The notes under the pieces: model-generated
What the model saw: the letters and a program-made list of their open reading frames with translations, nothing else
The model's database searches: none
What the model was told of the DNA's origin: nothing
Source of the DNA: Hoeflea ulvae
GTDB taxonomy: Bacteria > Pseudomonadota > Alphaproteobacteria > Rhizobiales > Rhizobiaceae
Length of the DNA: 64,000 bases
Assembly (NCBI RefSeq): GCF_026619435.1
Contig: NZ_JAOVZQ010000001.1
Coordinates: forward strand, 2,239,501 to 2,303,500
Direction of reading: 5' to 3'
Translations under genes and position numbers: made by a program
In this document: piece after piece, positions 35,920 through 46,948 of the stretch
How positions within the stretch are numbered: the first letter of the stretch is position 1
Layout: the number at the start of each line of letters is the position of its first letter

Positions 35920-36968
35920 CAGGATGTGCTTTCTGTAGAAGAGGCAGTCTCGGCATCGGCCATGCTGCCGGCCAGCCTGAGGGCTGCAACCAGGCTGTCT
36001 GCGCGCGCAACACCCTTGCCGGCCAGCGGGAACGCCGTTCCGTGGTCGGGTGATGTGCGGATGAAGGGCAGGCCGAGAGTGGCGTTGACCGAATCGTGGA
36101 ACCCCAGCGTCTTGGCCGGGATCAGCGCCTGGTCATGATACATGCAGATGGCCGCGTCATAGCCCGCCCTGGCTTCGGCATGAAACATGGTGTCGGCAGG
36201 CAGGGGTCCGAATGCATCAATGCCCTGGGCTCGGAGCCGGGCTATCGCCGGCGCAATGATGGCGGCGTCCTCGGCACCGAGCGCACCGTCCTCGCCCGCA
36301 TGCGGGTTGAGGCCCGAGACGGCAATGCGCGGTGCGGGCACGCCAAATCGGCAGGCCAGGTCGCGGGCGATGATGGTGGCGGTCTCGACAATGGCCTCGG
36401 TGGTCAGCGCCTCCGGCACCTGGCGTAACGGAATGTGGATGGTCACCGGAGCCACTCGAAGCTGCGGCCCGGCCAGCAGCATGACCGGACGCAGACCGCG
36501 GCCTTCCGGCGATCCCGCGGCGAGATCGGCCAGATGCGCCAGATATTCGGTGTGTCCGGGAAATGCGAAACCGGAGGCGTAGAGCACCGACTTGGCGATC
36601 GGGCAGGTCACCACTGCGCGGGCGCGGCCATTCAGGGTGAGTTCGACCGCCAGTCGGATGGCTTCGATCACGGCCCCCGCATTGGCCGGGTCGGGCGTTC
36701 CTGGACGCGCTGCAACAGCGAGAGGCACCGGCAGCACGGGCAGGGCAGTGGCAAAATCGGCCGCAGCCTGCTCCGGGGTGGTCTCGCGAAGCGGGACGTT
36801 CAGCCCGAGCAGGTTCGCCCGTTCTGCCAGCATTGCCATGTCGCCGATCAGAAAGAAGGCGGGCACCCCGAGTTCAGCCCGGTTCAGCCAGGCCGTCAGC
36901 GCCAGATCCGGTCCGATTCCTGCAGGGTCGCCCATGCTCAGTGCCAGGGCGGGTCGGTTCCCGGTCAT
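35919..36968 (-). CDS. pdxA: 4-hydroxythreonine-4-phosphate dehydrogenase
   Basis: A 349-residue enzyme of pyridoxal-phosphate synthesis. It begins [15 protein letters not shown] and has the metal ligands in [19 protein letters not shown] and MYHDQALIP. It sits between surA and rsmA, the standard order in proteobacteria. Confidence 0.96.
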   Translation of the reverse strand: MTGNRPALALSMGDPAGIGPDLALTAWLNRAELGVPAFFLIGDMAMLAERANLLGLNVPLRETTPEQAAADFATALPVLPVPLAVAARPGTPDPANAGAVIEAIRLAVELTLNGRARAVVTCPIAKSVLYASGFAFPGHTEYLAHLADLAAGSPEGRGLRPVMLLAGPQLRVAPVTIHIPLRQVPEALTTEAIVETATIIARDLACRFGVPAPRIAVSGLNPHAGEDGALGAEDAAIIAPAIARLRAQGIDAFGPLPADTMFHAEARAGYDAAICMYHDQALIPAKTLGFHDSVNATLGLPFIRTSPDHGTAFPLAGKGVARADSLVAALRLAGSMADAETASSTESTS

Positions 36969-36982
36969 GTGGGGTGATAATC

Positions 36983-37927
36983 CTACTTGTTGGCGATGAC
37001 TGCGCGTTTGCGAAGTTCCTCGAGATATTTCTTCGCGTCAGCAGAATCAGCCTCGTCATTGTTCTCGGCGCGGAAAACCAGTTCAGCGGCCTTGTCGTCG
37101 GAGACGGTCTTGGCCGAGCAGATGACGATGAATTCGATGCCGCGTTCGGTCACGCGCGCCGGGGTTGCGGAGCCGGCCTTGGTCTTCTCGATCAGCGGCT
37201 TCCATTCCGGCGGCAATTCCGGCTGCATGATGCGGCCAAGCTGGCGCAGGGTGACATCGCGCAGCCCGGTGATCACCGAAGCGGCGCTGTCGCAGCCCTG
37301 GTAGCGGCCGCGCAACTGGTCGGCTTCGCGCTTGCGGGCATTCAGTGTGGACTGATTGCGCTTGCTGGCGGGCACCACGAAAATCACCTGCTGCAGGATA
37401 TATTCGGTGGTCGAGGGCTGGTTGTCGCCGCGTTCGAGCATCTTGGACACCAGGTCCTGTGTCGACAGGCTTCCGCCGCTGCTGCTGACGCCAACGGCCT
37501 GCAGCACCCGCGGCCAGCTCATCTGGATCTGGATGAAGCTCTTGAAGTGTTTCGGGGTCACGCCGGCCTGATTGAGGATCTGGGTCAGCTGCTTTGGCGT
37601 GAGCTTGTTGGACGCGGCAAAGCGCGCGAAGGATGCATCGACCTGTGCGTCGCTGACCAGCGCCCGGACCCGGGCTGCTTCCTGCAGCTTAAGCGCCTCT
37701 TCGGTGAGCTGTTCCCGCGCCTTGGCGCCGAGATTGCCGCTGGTGCGTTGCAGTTTGAGGAAGGCTACCCGGCGCGCGATATCGACGCTGGTGATCGCCT
37801 GGTTGTTGACCACGATCTTGATCTGACTGGCGGCAAACACGGATGGCGCCGACACAGGTGCGAACGAAAACGCGACAACTGCGGCGAGCAGCAAACCGGC
37901 AAAGCGGAAGTGCGCAGGAAAATGCAT
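36983..37927 (-). CDS. surA: SurA-type periplasmic chaperone
   Basis: A 314-residue exported protein. A signal peptide ([20 protein letters not shown], cut near FAA) precedes a SurA N-domain ([20 protein letters not shown]) and one degenerate parvulin-like domain. It should escort outer-membrane proteins, LptD included, through the periplasm. It is shorter than E. coli SurA (about 428), which has two parvulin domains. The ATG at 37927 has GAGG upstream. Its place directly after lptD supports the call. Confidence 0.85.
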   Translation of the reverse strand: MHFPAHFRFAGLLLAAVVAFSFAPVSAPSVFAASQIKIVVNNQAITSVDIARRVAFLKLQRTSGNLGAKAREQLTEEALKLQEAARVRALVSDAQVDASFARFAASNKLTPKQLTQILNQAGVTPKHFKSFIQIQMSWPRVLQAVGVSSSGGSLSTQDLVSKMLERGDNQPSTTEYILQQVIFVVPASKRNQSTLNARKREADQLRGRYQGCDSAASVITGLRDVTLRQLGRIMQPELPPEWKPLIEKTKAGSATPARVTERGIEFIVICSAKTVSDDKAAELVFRAENNDEADSADAKKYLEELRKRAVIANK

Positions 37928-38060
37928 ACGTTCTGGTCCTCTATTCCGGTCAAAACAGACCATGCCAGTGTGGCAAATCGAAAGTCGCTCGTAAATGCCT
38001 GCCGGATGCGGCAAAAACGAGGCGTTGGCCCGATGGTAACCGCCAGCCGGCCTGCCTGCG

Positions 38061-40421
38061 TCAGAAACGCGGTTTCAGCAGGCTGACCTCGTTACCGGAG
38101 TTGGCGCCAAGTGCGCCAAGGGTCCGGAAACTCAGCCGCGCTCCCACTGACCAGTCTCGGGCGTTCACGTCGTAGTCATCGCGGGTATGCACGTAGGCCA
38201 TTGAAAACGCAAAACATTCGTCTTCATACAGAAGTCCGAAGGTGCGCTTGTTGAATTTTTCATCGACCAGATCATAGCTTGCCGAAGCTGCGGCGCTCCA
38301 GAAATCATTGATCTTGATCTCTGCGGAGCCAGTCACTTCACGGCGGTCGTCTTCCGCAAATGTGTTCGGCCGGGGCGCCTTGATCTCGCTGTATGTCAAC
38401 GAGGTGGAGAACGAACCCTTGCTGAATCCGGCCCGCACGTCGGTACGTTCGGGGCGGAAATCGTCCTTGTCGAAGCGGGCGGAGACGGCAAGCGACATGC
38501 CCTCATAGGCAATACCGCTCATGCCGACATAATCCGACACATCCTCTTCGAGCCCGGAATTCCGCGTCGCCTGTGAAAGATCCGGTGCGGCAAAGGAGTT
38601 GAGCCCGGCCAGGTGATAGGACTGACCAAAGGCTGCCTGGGTGGTAAAGCCATTGTCGAAAGTGCCGGTGTAGCGCAGTCCGACATTGGCGCGAATGCCG
38701 CCTTCGGTGCGGTCGAAGCCGGAAAACTTGTCACGCTCGAACAGCGAGGTGGTGTCAAAGACGAAGCTCTGCGAATCCTCATTGGGAATGCCGCCCGCAA
38801 GCTGCTCGTCGGGCCGGACGAAAACCTGGCCGATCGGTTCGAACACATGGTTTGAACTCGCTGTGGTGACCAGAACCGGGTAGCTGGCTTCGAGCCCCGC
38901 CGTCACCATGCCCCGTGCATGCGAGCCGTTGCCGGCAAACACACCGTCATAATCGGCCGGCGCCGTGTCGACATTGACCGAGTTCAAGTCGCCGCGTGCA
39001 GCCAGGATCGGCGTAAGCCGCAATCCGTTGCCAACGGTTTCGGTCCTTCTCCATTCCAGTTCGGCGCTGAGCCGCGCATTGTCGCCGGCAAAGCCCTTGT
39101 AGCGGTCGGCATACACCGGATCGACCGAAGCAAAACCCGTCCTCGTCGTGATTTCGTCGGTCTTGCGCGATACCGAATAGCCATTGATGTTCAGGGCCAG
39201 TTCGCCGCCGGCGACGGGATCGGAAAATGTGCGCTTGTAGTCGAGCGACGGATGGACCACAGCCTGCTGGTCCTCGTTCAGGTCGGTCGGAGTCCCATCC
39301 TGAATGTCGAACCGGTAGGTGCGAAGGTCAAAATGGCTGCGGTTCGACAGGCCGGTGAGGTAGACTTCCGACTTGACCGTGTTGGCGCTGTATCCGGCAA
39401 TGCCATAGGTCTCGGAAAAATCATTGTCGGACTGGATCATGCCGTTCCAGCCGAAGACCCAGCGCGGATTGATCCGGAACTCACCTGTTGACGCGAACAT
39501 GCCGCGTTCCTGCACAAGCGCATCCGTGGTCGTGGCGCTGAACACACCAGGTTCGCTTTGCGAAATGCCGGCAACTTGCAGCTTGATTTCGCCATCGGCA
39601 AAATTGCGCCGGAATTCGGCCTGTCCGAGAAAGCCCTGTTTGCTGTAGTAGGTGGTGCTGATCGTCGCTTCCATATAGGGCGAAATCGCGACATAGAACG
39701 GCACGGTCACGCCGTTTCCGAGATTGTCGGCACTGATGTAGCTCGGGGCGAGAAAGCCGGTCTTGCGCTTGGCCGAACTGTCGGGAACCTCGAGATAGGG
39801 GAGGTAGGCAATCGGCATGCCGAACAGCTCAAACGTCGCGTGCCGCAACTGGATGGTCTTGGTCTCGCCGTTCTGGATGATGCGCTTGGCCTTGACCTGC
39901 CAGAACGGAGCCCGTTCCGGGTTCTTCTCGCACGCCTCGCAAGCGGTATAGACGCCATTGTTGAACGTCGTCTGCGTGCTGCTGCTGCGCTCGGCGCTTT
40001 CGGCGGCGATCCGGGTGTTGTCGGTGGTTTCGATTCGCAGCGCGTTGAGGAAACCGTCGGCGAAATCGTCGGTGACGTCGAGGTCGTCGGCATAGATCCG
40101 GTTGCCGGTCGGCTCGACCATTTCGACCGATCCCAGCGCCCGCATGCGGCCGGATGCCTGGTCGTATTCGACCCGGTCAGCCACCAGCTTGTAGTTGCCA
40201 TAGTCGATCTGCACGGCACCGGTCGCAACCACCACGCCGGTGTCCTGATTATAGGTCAGCTCGTCGGCTGCCAGCAGCATTTTTGCATCATCAGCCACGC
40301 TGACGGCATCCGGGGTCGCGATCTGTGCCGTGGCCTCGGGGGTAGCGAATGCAAAAATTGCGCAAACAGCCGCGCCAGCGCACAAGACGCTCGCGAACGC
40401 ATTAACTCTAGACCGGCGCAT
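38061..40421 (-). CDS. lptD: LPS-assembly outer-membrane protein
   Basis: A 786-residue outer-membrane protein that inserts LPS into the outer leaflet. A signal peptide is followed by an OstA-type jellyroll (LLAADELTYNQDTGVVVATG, then YADDLDVTD), two Cys in YTACEACEK and a long beta-barrel ending in a terminal Phe (LLKPRF). The ATG at 40421 lies eight bases past the lptG stop; an earlier start at 40496 would overlap lptG. It is transcribed with lptF and lptG. Confidence 0.95.
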   Translation of the reverse strand: MRRSRVNAFASVLCAGAAVCAIFAFATPEATAQIATPDAVSVADDAKMLLAADELTYNQDTGVVVATGAVQIDYGNYKLVADRVEYDQASGRMRALGSVEMVEPTGNRIYADDLDVTDDFADGFLNALRIETTDNTRIAAESAERSSSTQTTFNNGVYTACEACEKNPERAPFWQVKAKRIIQNGETKTIQLRHATFELFGMPIAYLPYLEVPDSSAKRKTGFLAPSYISADNLGNGVTVPFYVAISPYMEATISTTYYSKQGFLGQAEFRRNFADGEIKLQVAGISQSEPGVFSATTTDALVQERGMFASTGEFRINPRWVFGWNGMIQSDNDFSETYGIAGYSANTVKSEVYLTGLSNRSHFDLRTYRFDIQDGTPTDLNEDQQAVVHPSLDYKRTFSDPVAGGELALNINGYSVSRKTDEITTRTGFASVDPVYADRYKGFAGDNARLSAELEWRRTETVGNGLRLTPILAARGDLNSVNVDTAPADYDGVFAGNGSHARGMVTAGLEASYPVLVTTASSNHVFEPIGQVFVRPDEQLAGGIPNEDSQSFVFDTTSLFERDKFSGFDRTEGGIRANVGLRYTGTFDNGFTTQAAFGQSYHLAGLNSFAAPDLSQATRNSGLEEDVSDYVGMSGIAYEGMSLAVSARFDKDDFRPERTDVRAGFSKGSFSTSLTYSEIKAPRPNTFAEDDRREVTGSAEIKINDFWSAAASASYDLVDEKFNKRTFGLLYEDECFAFSMAYVHTRDDYDVNARDWSVGARLSFRTLGALGANSGNEVSLLKPRF

Positions 40422-40429
40422 GCTCGCCA

Positions 40430-41518
40430 CTATCCGTCCTCCTTGTGGAGAAGCACTGTTGTCCCCAATGCCGATGCCACCAGAACCGGAAGCCACGCCG
40501 CCACTACAGGCAAAATGGTCCCGGCATTTGCAAATGCCTGGATCAGCTCGGAAACGACATAAAGCACGAAGCCTGCCAGTATTCCACCCAGAATGACCGT
40601 TAAAGACTGACCGAACCGCACAAATTTGAGCGACACCATCGCCGCAATCAGCGTCATCGCCGCCAGAAGCGCGGGGAGAGCCAGCAAACGGTGGAATTGC
40701 ATCTCGTAGCTGGTGGCGGGAAGCCCGAAAGACTGGGCCGTGGCAATTTTCCCACGCAACTCGAAAAACGGCACGGTGTCCGGCGAAGTCAGGGATTCGC
40801 CAACAAATTCGGCCTTGAGGCTGGTCGGCACAGTCGCGGTTTCAAGCAGTTCCGCAGGCTGCGATCCGCGGATTCTCTTCACATCCGTCAACACCCAGAC
40901 ACCATCTCCCAGCTCCGCCTGCTTGGCCTCCAGACGTTCCCTGATTCGCTGATCCTCGTCGAACAGGAAGAAGCTCGCGTCAGACAGCTTGGTGCCGCCG
41001 TCGGAGGTGGCGCGCGCGCCCAGCACGGTGTCGCCCTGTTCGGTTCGCTGCCGCAGCCACGGCGAATTGGCCGTCGGACTGCTCGAGCCGAGATTGCGCT
41101 CGACAACGATCGTTTCGGCCACCTGCAGCGCCTTGGCCGCCAATGTGTTCAAGGCGGTGATCGACAGCGCACCGATGAGCAGGTTGGCCGCAATCAGCGG
41201 GGCAAGAAACTGCCAGGCTGAAACACCCGCGGCCCGGGTCACCACCAGCTCATATTTGCGGTTGAGCTGCAGCAGCGTGGCGATCGAGGCGATCAGCACG
41301 ACAAAGGGGATCACCGCCTGCAGCACGGTCGGCACCCTGAGCGCTGAAATGGTCAGGCCGAGGAGCACGGTGTAATCGGCCGCGCCCGACAGCCGCCGGC
41401 CTGATTCGTTGAAGTCCACCAGCAGGATCACGAACAGAATCGCCAGGCAGTAGCTCATGAAGGTGGCGATGTAGCGCCGGAAGAAATAGCGCGACAATGT
41501 CGAGGTCAGGAAACTCAT
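40430..41518 (-). CDS. lptG: LPS export ABC transporter permease LptG
   Basis: A 362-residue inner-membrane permease of the YjgP/YjgQ family with six segments, three at each end, around a periplasmic beta-jellyroll. It begins LSRYFFRRYIATFMSYCLAI. It forms the LPS extractor with LptF and the ATPase LptB (not in this window). Its ATG overlaps the lptF stop by four bases. Confidence 0.95.
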   Translation of the reverse strand: MSFLTSTLSRYFFRRYIATFMSYCLAILFVILLVDFNESGRRLSGAADYTVLLGLTISALRVPTVLQAVIPFVVLIASIATLLQLNRKYELVVTRAAGVSAWQFLAPLIAANLLIGALSITALNTLAAKALQVAETIVVERNLGSSSPTANSPWLRQRTEQGDTVLGARATSDGGTKLSDASFFLFDEDQRIRERLEAKQAELGDGVWVLTDVKRIRGSQPAELLETATVPTSLKAEFVGESLTSPDTVPFFELRGKIATAQSFGLPATSYEMQFHRLLALPALLAAMTLIAAMVSLKFVRFGQSLTVILGGILAGFVLYVVSELIQAFANAGTILPVVAAWLPVLVASALGTTVLLHKEDG

Positions 41519-42714
41519 GCCGACCCGCTCCCGCCAGCCGACGTTGCCGGGTCCTTCCAGCGCTCGATCCGGTTCCGGGCATATTCGATCAGGCGGTCAT
41601 TCAGCCGCGCCCAGGCCCTCGGGATGGTCAATGTCCGGCCGGTCAGGGCCAGGAAGCCGAAAATGCCGATGATCGCCGCCGGGACTGCATAGGACAGGGT
41701 TTCCATGAAGACGCTGCCGCCGGCCGCTTCGCCGCTGTAAAAGCCAAATCCGCGCGCGCCCAGCGTGATGCCTGCGACGATGGCGCCGTTCTGAAACTGC
41801 TCATGCCGGTTCGACCGGGCCTTGCCCAGGAATGTGAAGGCGACCAGGCCGAAGGCCAGCGGGTACATCCAGGTCGAGAAGCGCTGCACCAGCTCCTGCT
41901 TGATGGTGAAGTTCGCATTGACGAGATAATAATCGTCTGCCGCGGGGTCGAGCAGGTAGGGGGTGGTTTGCTCCTTGGGCCTGCGTGCGGAAGCCTGACC
42001 CGCAGGAACGAAGGCTGCCATGTCGAGCGCATAGGAGGTGAAGGTGACGATGGAGATCTGGTCATTGGTCAGGTTGTGCTGCTGCAATTCGCCATCGACC
42101 AGATAGAGAATATTGGTTTCGCCGACAGCCCTGACGACGCCGCTGCGCGCGTAATAGATGGTCTCGTTGCCTTCGGTGCGGGAGTCGGCGAGGAAAATGC
42201 CCCCCAGTTCGCCGCCGGGCAGCTTCTCGTTGACCTGGACGTAAAGCCCGTCCTCGAGCCGCATGAAGGTGCCCGAGCGCACGGCAACGGAGAACAGGTC
42301 CGACTGGGCCTGCGCCAGCACATCATAGAGCTTGCTGTTGGACCAGGGCTCGACGAAATTGCTCACCAGCAGCACCATCAGTGACACCACGGTGGACAGA
42401 ACCAGCACCGGCTTGAGCACGGTGGCGGGCGGAACGCCCGCTGCCTCGATCACCACGAGTTCGCTGTCGGAGTTCATCACCGACAACACCTGTCCGACGC
42501 CGATCAGCAAGGCGAACGGAGCCACGATCGACAGCACCGAGGGAATGAGCGTGGCCGCCAGCAGCAGGAATGCGCTCAGCGCCTGGCCGGTCGTGGTCAG
42601 CACATCGACGCGGATGAGCACCTGCGTGGTCATCACCAACAGCGTCACCGCCGTCAAAGACCAGAAAGTCAGCAAGCTCATTCGGCGCAGGATGTATCGT
42701 TCGATCTGCTTCAT
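41515..42714 (-). CDS. lptF: LPS export ABC transporter permease LptF
   Basis: A 399-residue partner of LptG with the same layout, starting MKQIERYILRRMSLLTFWSL. The ATG at 42714 has a GGAAAGG ribosome site; the open frame extends to 42840 without one. It is the first gene of the lptF-lptG-lptD-surA-pdxA-rsmA operon. The 269-base gap to pepA must hold promoters for both directions; I could not pick them with confidence. Confidence 0.94.
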   Translation of the reverse strand: MKQIERYILRRMSLLTFWSLTAVTLLVMTTQVLIRVDVLTTTGQALSAFLLLAATLIPSVLSIVAPFALLIGVGQVLSVMNSDSELVVIEAAGVPPATVLKPVLVLSTVVSLMVLLVSNFVEPWSNSKLYDVLAQAQSDLFSVAVRSGTFMRLEDGLYVQVNEKLPGGELGGIFLADSRTEGNETIYYARSGVVRAVGETNILYLVDGELQQHNLTNDQISIVTFTSYALDMAAFVPAGQASARRPKEQTTPYLLDPAADDYYLVNANFTIKQELVQRFSTWMYPLAFGLVAFTFLGKARSNRHEQFQNGAIVAGITLGARGFGFYSGEAAGGSVFMETLSYAVPAAIIGIFGFLALTGRTLTIPRAWARLNDRLIEYARNRIERWKDPATSAGGSGSA

Positions 42715-42983
42715 TGCGCCTTTCCGGGGCAAACGGCGGGCTTGCGCCATGATTCGCGCGGCGCTTGGGATTGCGGATTGATCATCCAGACCATGCACCA
42801 GCCTTATCAAACTCCAAATTGGATAATGTGTGGCAAACAAACACGGTTAACAGTTTCTTGCAGGCCGCCATGGCAAATGCAATATCATGAGAATGCCTTG
42901 ATCTGGTCGCAACCCTTGCCTTATGGCCTGAAACCGCGAAGATCGCCGCCAACGCCAATCACGCAAATTCCACGGGAGCCGTC

Positions 42984-44471
42984 ATGTCGATGAGCATTGA
43001 AATCAGTTTTTCCAAAACAGCAAAAATTTCGGGAGGACTGGTTGTCGCCATGGGCTCTTTGGACTCGCCCGTATCCGAGGCGGCACGGACTGCCGATCCT
43101 TCCGGCCAACTCGACAAGGCGGTCAAGGTCGCGGGCTTCACCGGCAAGTCCTTTGCAACTGTCGATGTCATCGCCCCGGTCGATGCGGCAGCCGACCGCA
43201 TCGCGCTTGTCGGCACCGGTGACCCGGCCAAGCTCACCGCCCATGACTGGATGCGCGTCGGCGGCAAGATCTGCAAGCTGATCGGCAAGGCCTCCAAGGT
43301 GACGGTGCTGCTGGGCGAGGCGGGTGCGCCTTCCACGGATGCCGCCGCCGACATGGCGTTGGGTCTGCTGATGCGGTCCTATGATTTCGATATCTACAAG
43401 ACCAGGAAGAAGGACGATGACGAAACCGGCGCGCAGAATGTCAGCGTGGTGTTCCAGCATGCTGATGCCGGCGACTGCAAGAAGCTCTTTGCCGCGCGCC
43501 AGGCGATCTCCGACGGCGTTACCCTGGCCCGCAACCTGGTCAACGAACCGGCCAATGTGCTGGGACCGGTCGAATTCGCAGCCCGCGCCAAGGAGCTCGA
43601 GGCGCTCGGGGTCGAGGTCGAGATCCTCACCGAAAAGGAAATGAAGAAGCTCAAGATGGAGGCCCTGCTCGGGGTTTCGCTGGGATCGGTGCGTCCGCCG
43701 CGCATGGCGATCATGAGCTGGATGGGCGGCAAGGCCAAGGACAAGCCGGTGGCCTTCGTCGGCAAGGGCGTGGTGTTCGACACCGGCGGCATTTCGATCA
43801 AGCCGGCGGCCGGCATGGAGGACATGAAGGGCGACATGGGTGGAGCCGCCGCCGTCACCGGTCTGATGCACACGCTCGCCGCCCGCAAGGCCAAGGTCAA
43901 TGTCATCGGCATCATCGGCCTGGTCGAGAACATGCCCGATGGCGCCGCCCAGCGTCCCGGCGATATCGTCCGCTCCATGTCCGGCCAGACCATCGAGATC
44001 ATCAACACCGATGCCGAAGGCCGGCTGGTGCTGTGCGATGCGCTGACCTATTGCCAGGAGCGGTTCAAGCCGTCGATCATGATCAATTTGGCCACGCTGA
44101 CCGGCGCTGTCATGGTGGCGCTGGGCCAACATCACGCCGGACTGTTCTCCAACGACGACAAGCTGTCGGAAGCGCTGAGCAAGGCCGGCGAAACCACCCA
44201 GGAGCGGGTCTGGCGTCTGCCGCTCGGGCAGGATTACGACAAGATGATCGATTCCAAATTTGCCGACATGAAGAACACCGGCGGCCGCTATGCCGGCTCG
44301 ATCACTGCGGCGCAGTTCCTGGCGCGCTTCGTCAAGGACACGCCCTGGGCGCATCTTGATATCGCCGGCACGGCCATGGGTTCGCCCGCCACCGACATCA
44401 ACCAGTCCTGGGCATCGGGCTTCGGCGTGCGGCTTCTCGACGAGTTGGTGCGCGCCAATTACGAAAGCTAG
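42984..44471 (+). CDS. pepA: Leucyl aminopeptidase (M17)
   Basis: A 495-residue cytosolic hexameric aminopeptidase. The metal and catalytic motifs are [27 protein letters not shown] and [15 protein letters not shown] precedes the ATG at 42984. It is divergent from lptF and is followed by holC after 11 bases, the common pairing in proteobacteria. Confidence 0.96.
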   Translation: MSMSIEISFSKTAKISGGLVVAMGSLDSPVSEAARTADPSGQLDKAVKVAGFTGKSFATVDVIAPVDAAADRIALVGTGDPAKLTAHDWMRVGGKICKLIGKASKVTVLLGEAGAPSTDAAADMALGLLMRSYDFDIYKTRKKDDDETGAQNVSVVFQHADAGDCKKLFAARQAISDGVTLARNLVNEPANVLGPVEFAARAKELEALGVEVEILTEKEMKKLKMEALLGVSLGSVRPPRMAIMSWMGGKAKDKPVAFVGKGVVFDTGGISIKPAAGMEDMKGDMGGAAAVTGLMHTLAARKAKVNVIGIIGLVENMPDGAAQRPGDIVRSMSGQTIEIINTDAEGRLVLCDALTYCQERFKPSIMINLATLTGAVMVALGQHHAGLFSNDDKLSEALSKAGETTQERVWRLPLGQDYDKMIDSKFADMKNTGGRYAGSITAAQFLARFVKDTPWAHLDIAGTAMGSPATDINQSWASGFGVRLLDELVRANYES

Positions 44472-44482
44472 GGTCAGCACGC

Positions 44483-44989
44483 GTGGCCGAGGTCCTGTTT
44501 TATCATCTGACTGAATCCCGGCTCGAGGATGCGCTGCCGCCGCTTCTCGAGAAGAGCCTGGAGCGCGGTTGGCGCGTGTCGGTGCATCTGGGCAGTGAAG
44601 AGCGGCGCGCTGCCCTTGATGCCCATTTGTGGACCTTTCGCGAGGACAGCTTCCTGCCGCATGGCGGGGAGGAGGGCGAGCATGCCGCACGCCAGCCGGT
44701 GCTTCTGACCCTGGCTGCCGAGGCCGCCAATGCCGCGACCGTCCGCTTTGTCGCCGATGGCGCCGGGGTTCCGGCGCTCGACGGGGTCGAAAGGCTGGTT
44801 ATGATGTTTGACGGCCATGACCAGGCGCAGCTCGACACCGCCCGGGCGCAGTGGAAAAGCCTCAAGGCCGATGGCCACGCCTTGACCTATTGGCAGCAGA
44901 CCGCCGACCGGCGCTGGGAGAAAAAGCGTAGCGCCGATTACTCGTTTGAGCCGGGCGAAACCCGATGTTGTCTCAATCCTGGGCTTTGA
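44483..44989 (+). CDS. holC: DNA polymerase III chi subunit
   Basis: A 168-residue clamp-loader accessory protein. It starts EVLFYHLTESRLEDALPPLL and has LWTFREDSFLPHG and RLVMMFDGHD, as in the family; it links the clamp loader to single-strand-binding protein. The GTG at 44483 has AGGG upstream. The last six codons overlap the convergent gene at 44973 by 17 bases; these residues (ending CCLNPGL) look non-conserved. Confidence 0.9.
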   Translation: MAEVLFYHLTESRLEDALPPLLEKSLERGWRVSVHLGSEERRAALDAHLWTFREDSFLPHGGEEGEHAARQPVLLTLAAEAANAATVRFVADGAGVPALDGVERLVMMFDGHDQAQLDTARAQWKSLKADGHALTYWQQTADRRWEKKRSADYSFEPGETRCCLNPGL

Positions 44990-45734
44990 ACCGCGCAGTC
45001 AGATCCGCGATCATGGTCCGGTAGGGTGCTGGTCCGGCCGAAATCCGCGCGACGCCGAGCTTGCCGAGATCGCCGCGCGACGGGGTGTTTCCCGGACGCA
45101 GGATATTGACCGGCAGCGTCACGTTCTTGCAGATCCGGGCAATCAGCTCGGGATCCGCAAGGCCGGGCACAAAGAAACCGCTGGCGCCGGTAGCAGCATA
45201 ACGGCCGGCCCGTTCGATTGCCGGTTCGATGAGATCGCCGTGACGCGAGGCGTCCTTTTCCTTGAGGAACAGGTCGGTGCGGGCATTGATGAACAGCGGA
45301 ACCTCGGCCTGGTCTGCGGCGTCCCGGACGGCTGCGATGCGGCCAGCCTGTTCTGCCGGTTCATACAATCCCTCCTCGCCGACGATCTGGTCCTCGAAAT
45401 TCACGCCGATTGCACCGGTCATCAGAAGCTGGCGGACATTTTCGGCCAGTTGCCGCGGCGCACGCGCATATCCGCCTTCGAAATCGACGGAGACCGGAAG
45501 ATCCGTGCTGTGCACGATCCGCTCCACCACATCGAGCAGCAGTTGCAGCGGCATCTTTTCACCGTCGCTGTAGCCCTGTGCGGCGGCGACCGACCAGCTG
45601 CCCGTGGCAATCGCCGATGCGCCGGCATCATTGACCGCCTTGGCGCTGCCGGCGTCCCAGATATTGAAAAGAACCAGCGGATCGCCTGACACGTGAAGGG
45701 CGGCAAACTGGGTGGCTTTGTCGGATTGGGTCAT
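44973..45734 (-). CDS. Isocitrate lyase/PEP mutase family protein
   Basis: A 253-residue TIM-barrel enzyme. NIWDAGSAKAVNDAGASAIA, VSVDFEGGYA and VNFEDQIVGEEG carry the Mg-binding Asp/Glu set of the family, which cleaves or rearranges C-C or C-P bonds of 2-oxo acids. The specific reaction cannot be read; the KKCGH motif of isocitrate lyase is absent. The ATG at 45734 has GGGGGAG upstream and lies 19 bases after ada, so the two are probably co-transcribed. Confidence 0.88.
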   Translation of the reverse strand: MTQSDKATQFAALHVSGDPLVLFNIWDAGSAKAVNDAGASAIATGSWSVAAAQGYSDGEKMPLQLLLDVVERIVHSTDLPVSVDFEGGYARAPRQLAENVRQLLMTGAIGVNFEDQIVGEEGLYEPAEQAGRIAAVRDAADQAEVPLFINARTDLFLKEKDASRHGDLIEPAIERAGRYAATGASGFFVPGLADPELIARICKNVTLPVNILRPGNTPSRGDLGKLGVARISAGPAPYRTMIADLTARFKAQD

Positions 45735-45753
45735 GCGTGGTCTCCCCCGGTTT

Positions 45754-46803
45754 TCAGGCATATTGCCGTTCGATTTCGATGAGTTTCTGCTTGCGCCACA
45801 GCCCGCCGCCATAGCCGGTCAGCGAGCCGTCGGCGCCGAGCACCCGGTGGCAGGGCACCAGCAGCGCGATCTGGTTGGCGCCATTGGCCCGCGCCACTGC
45901 CCTAACCGCCGCGGGGCGGCCGATCTCATTGGCGATTGCGGAATAGCTTCTGGTCTCGCCGGCCGGAATCTGCACCAGCGCATGCCACACCGATTTGGTG
46001 AAATCGCTGCCGTGAAATGCCATGGGCACCTTGAACTGCGCAGCGCGGCCCGAGAAATAGGCCTCGAGTTCGCGCTCGAGACCATCCATCGGCGCTTGCC
46101 GGCCAATTCCGATGCGGCCCTTGAAGGCCTGGTGCAGGCGCCGCAATTCCGCCGGCAGCGCCTTGCGGTCGGCAAATTCGAGAAGATGCAGATGGGTCCT
46201 GTCGCACAGCGCGATCATCGCCCCGAGCGGCGTGTCGATATAGTCGGCCTTGATCAGCCCGTCGGCGGCAAAACTGCCCGGCGCCAGGCCCATCAGCCGG
46301 GAGAATGCGGTGCGGAAGGCGCTTGGCGATCCAAAGCCTGCGTCCAGCTGCGCCTCGATCACCTTGTGGCCGGACGCCAGCGCAACATGGCCATCGCGCA
46401 GCCGCTCAAGCCGCGCCATTTCCAGAAACGTCATGCCAAAATGCCGGTTGAAAGCGCGGCGCACGGTGGAGGGATCAAGCCCCATCCGGGCGATATCAGG
46501 TTCGCGCCAGCGGTGCCCTTTGCGCGCGTTCAGTGCCGCCAGAAGGGCCTTGATCGCCGGTTCGGCTTCGGCGGCGGGCGCCAAGGGATGGCAGCGCTTG
46601 CAGGCCCGGAATCCGGCCTGAAGGCACTCTCCGACGCTGGTGTAGAAGGTGCAGTTTTCAGGCTTGGGCTTGCGCGCCGGGCAGGTCAGGCGGCAAAACA
46701 CCCCGGTCGAAGAGACACCGACATAGGCGCGGCCATCGTAATCGGGATCACGATTGACGAGCGCGTCATACAGCGTGGCGGGGCCGGGGAGATCAAACAA
46801 CAT
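45754..46803 (-). CDS. ada: Bifunctional DNA alkylation-response regulator and methyltransferase
   Basis: A 349-residue Ada protein with three parts: a zinc-type Cys4 N-domain (FCRLTCPARKPKPENC, then CKRC) that accepts methyl from phosphotriesters, an AraC-type helix-turn-helix (about 90-180), and an O6-methylguanine methyltransferase with the acceptor Cys in LLVPCHRVLG. It senses and repairs alkylated DNA. I found no clear Ada box upstream in 46804-46948. Confidence 0.95.
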   Translation of the reverse strand: MLFDLPGPATLYDALVNRDPDYDGRAYVGVSSTGVFCRLTCPARKPKPENCTFYTSVGECLQAGFRACKRCHPLAPAAEAEPAIKALLAALNARKGHRWREPDIARMGLDPSTVRRAFNRHFGMTFLEMARLERLRDGHVALASGHKVIEAQLDAGFGSPSAFRTAFSRLMGLAPGSFAADGLIKADYIDTPLGAMIALCDRTHLHLLEFADRKALPAELRRLHQAFKGRIGIGRQAPMDGLERELEAYFSGRAAQFKVPMAFHGSDFTKSVWHALVQIPAGETRSYSAIANEIGRPAAVRAVARANGANQIALLVPCHRVLGADGSLTGYGGGLWRKQKLIEIERQYA

Positions 46804-46948
46804 GGCCCAGACTAGCGCCGCAGCCGCGTCTCGTCAGCCTGAATTCGGGCGTCTATTCAAAACGGACCGCCAAACGCGAAACTTGGTCACCGGCAGGCGG
46901 AATCAGTTTGCCAAGCCTTGCCGCCAAGGATTCGGGATCGTTGATGTT

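Noticed and set aside
44973..44989. The 17-base overlap of holC with the convergent PEP-mutase-family gene as a regulatory signal
   Set aside because: The overlapping holC codons are unconserved tail; this is more likely stop-codon drift.
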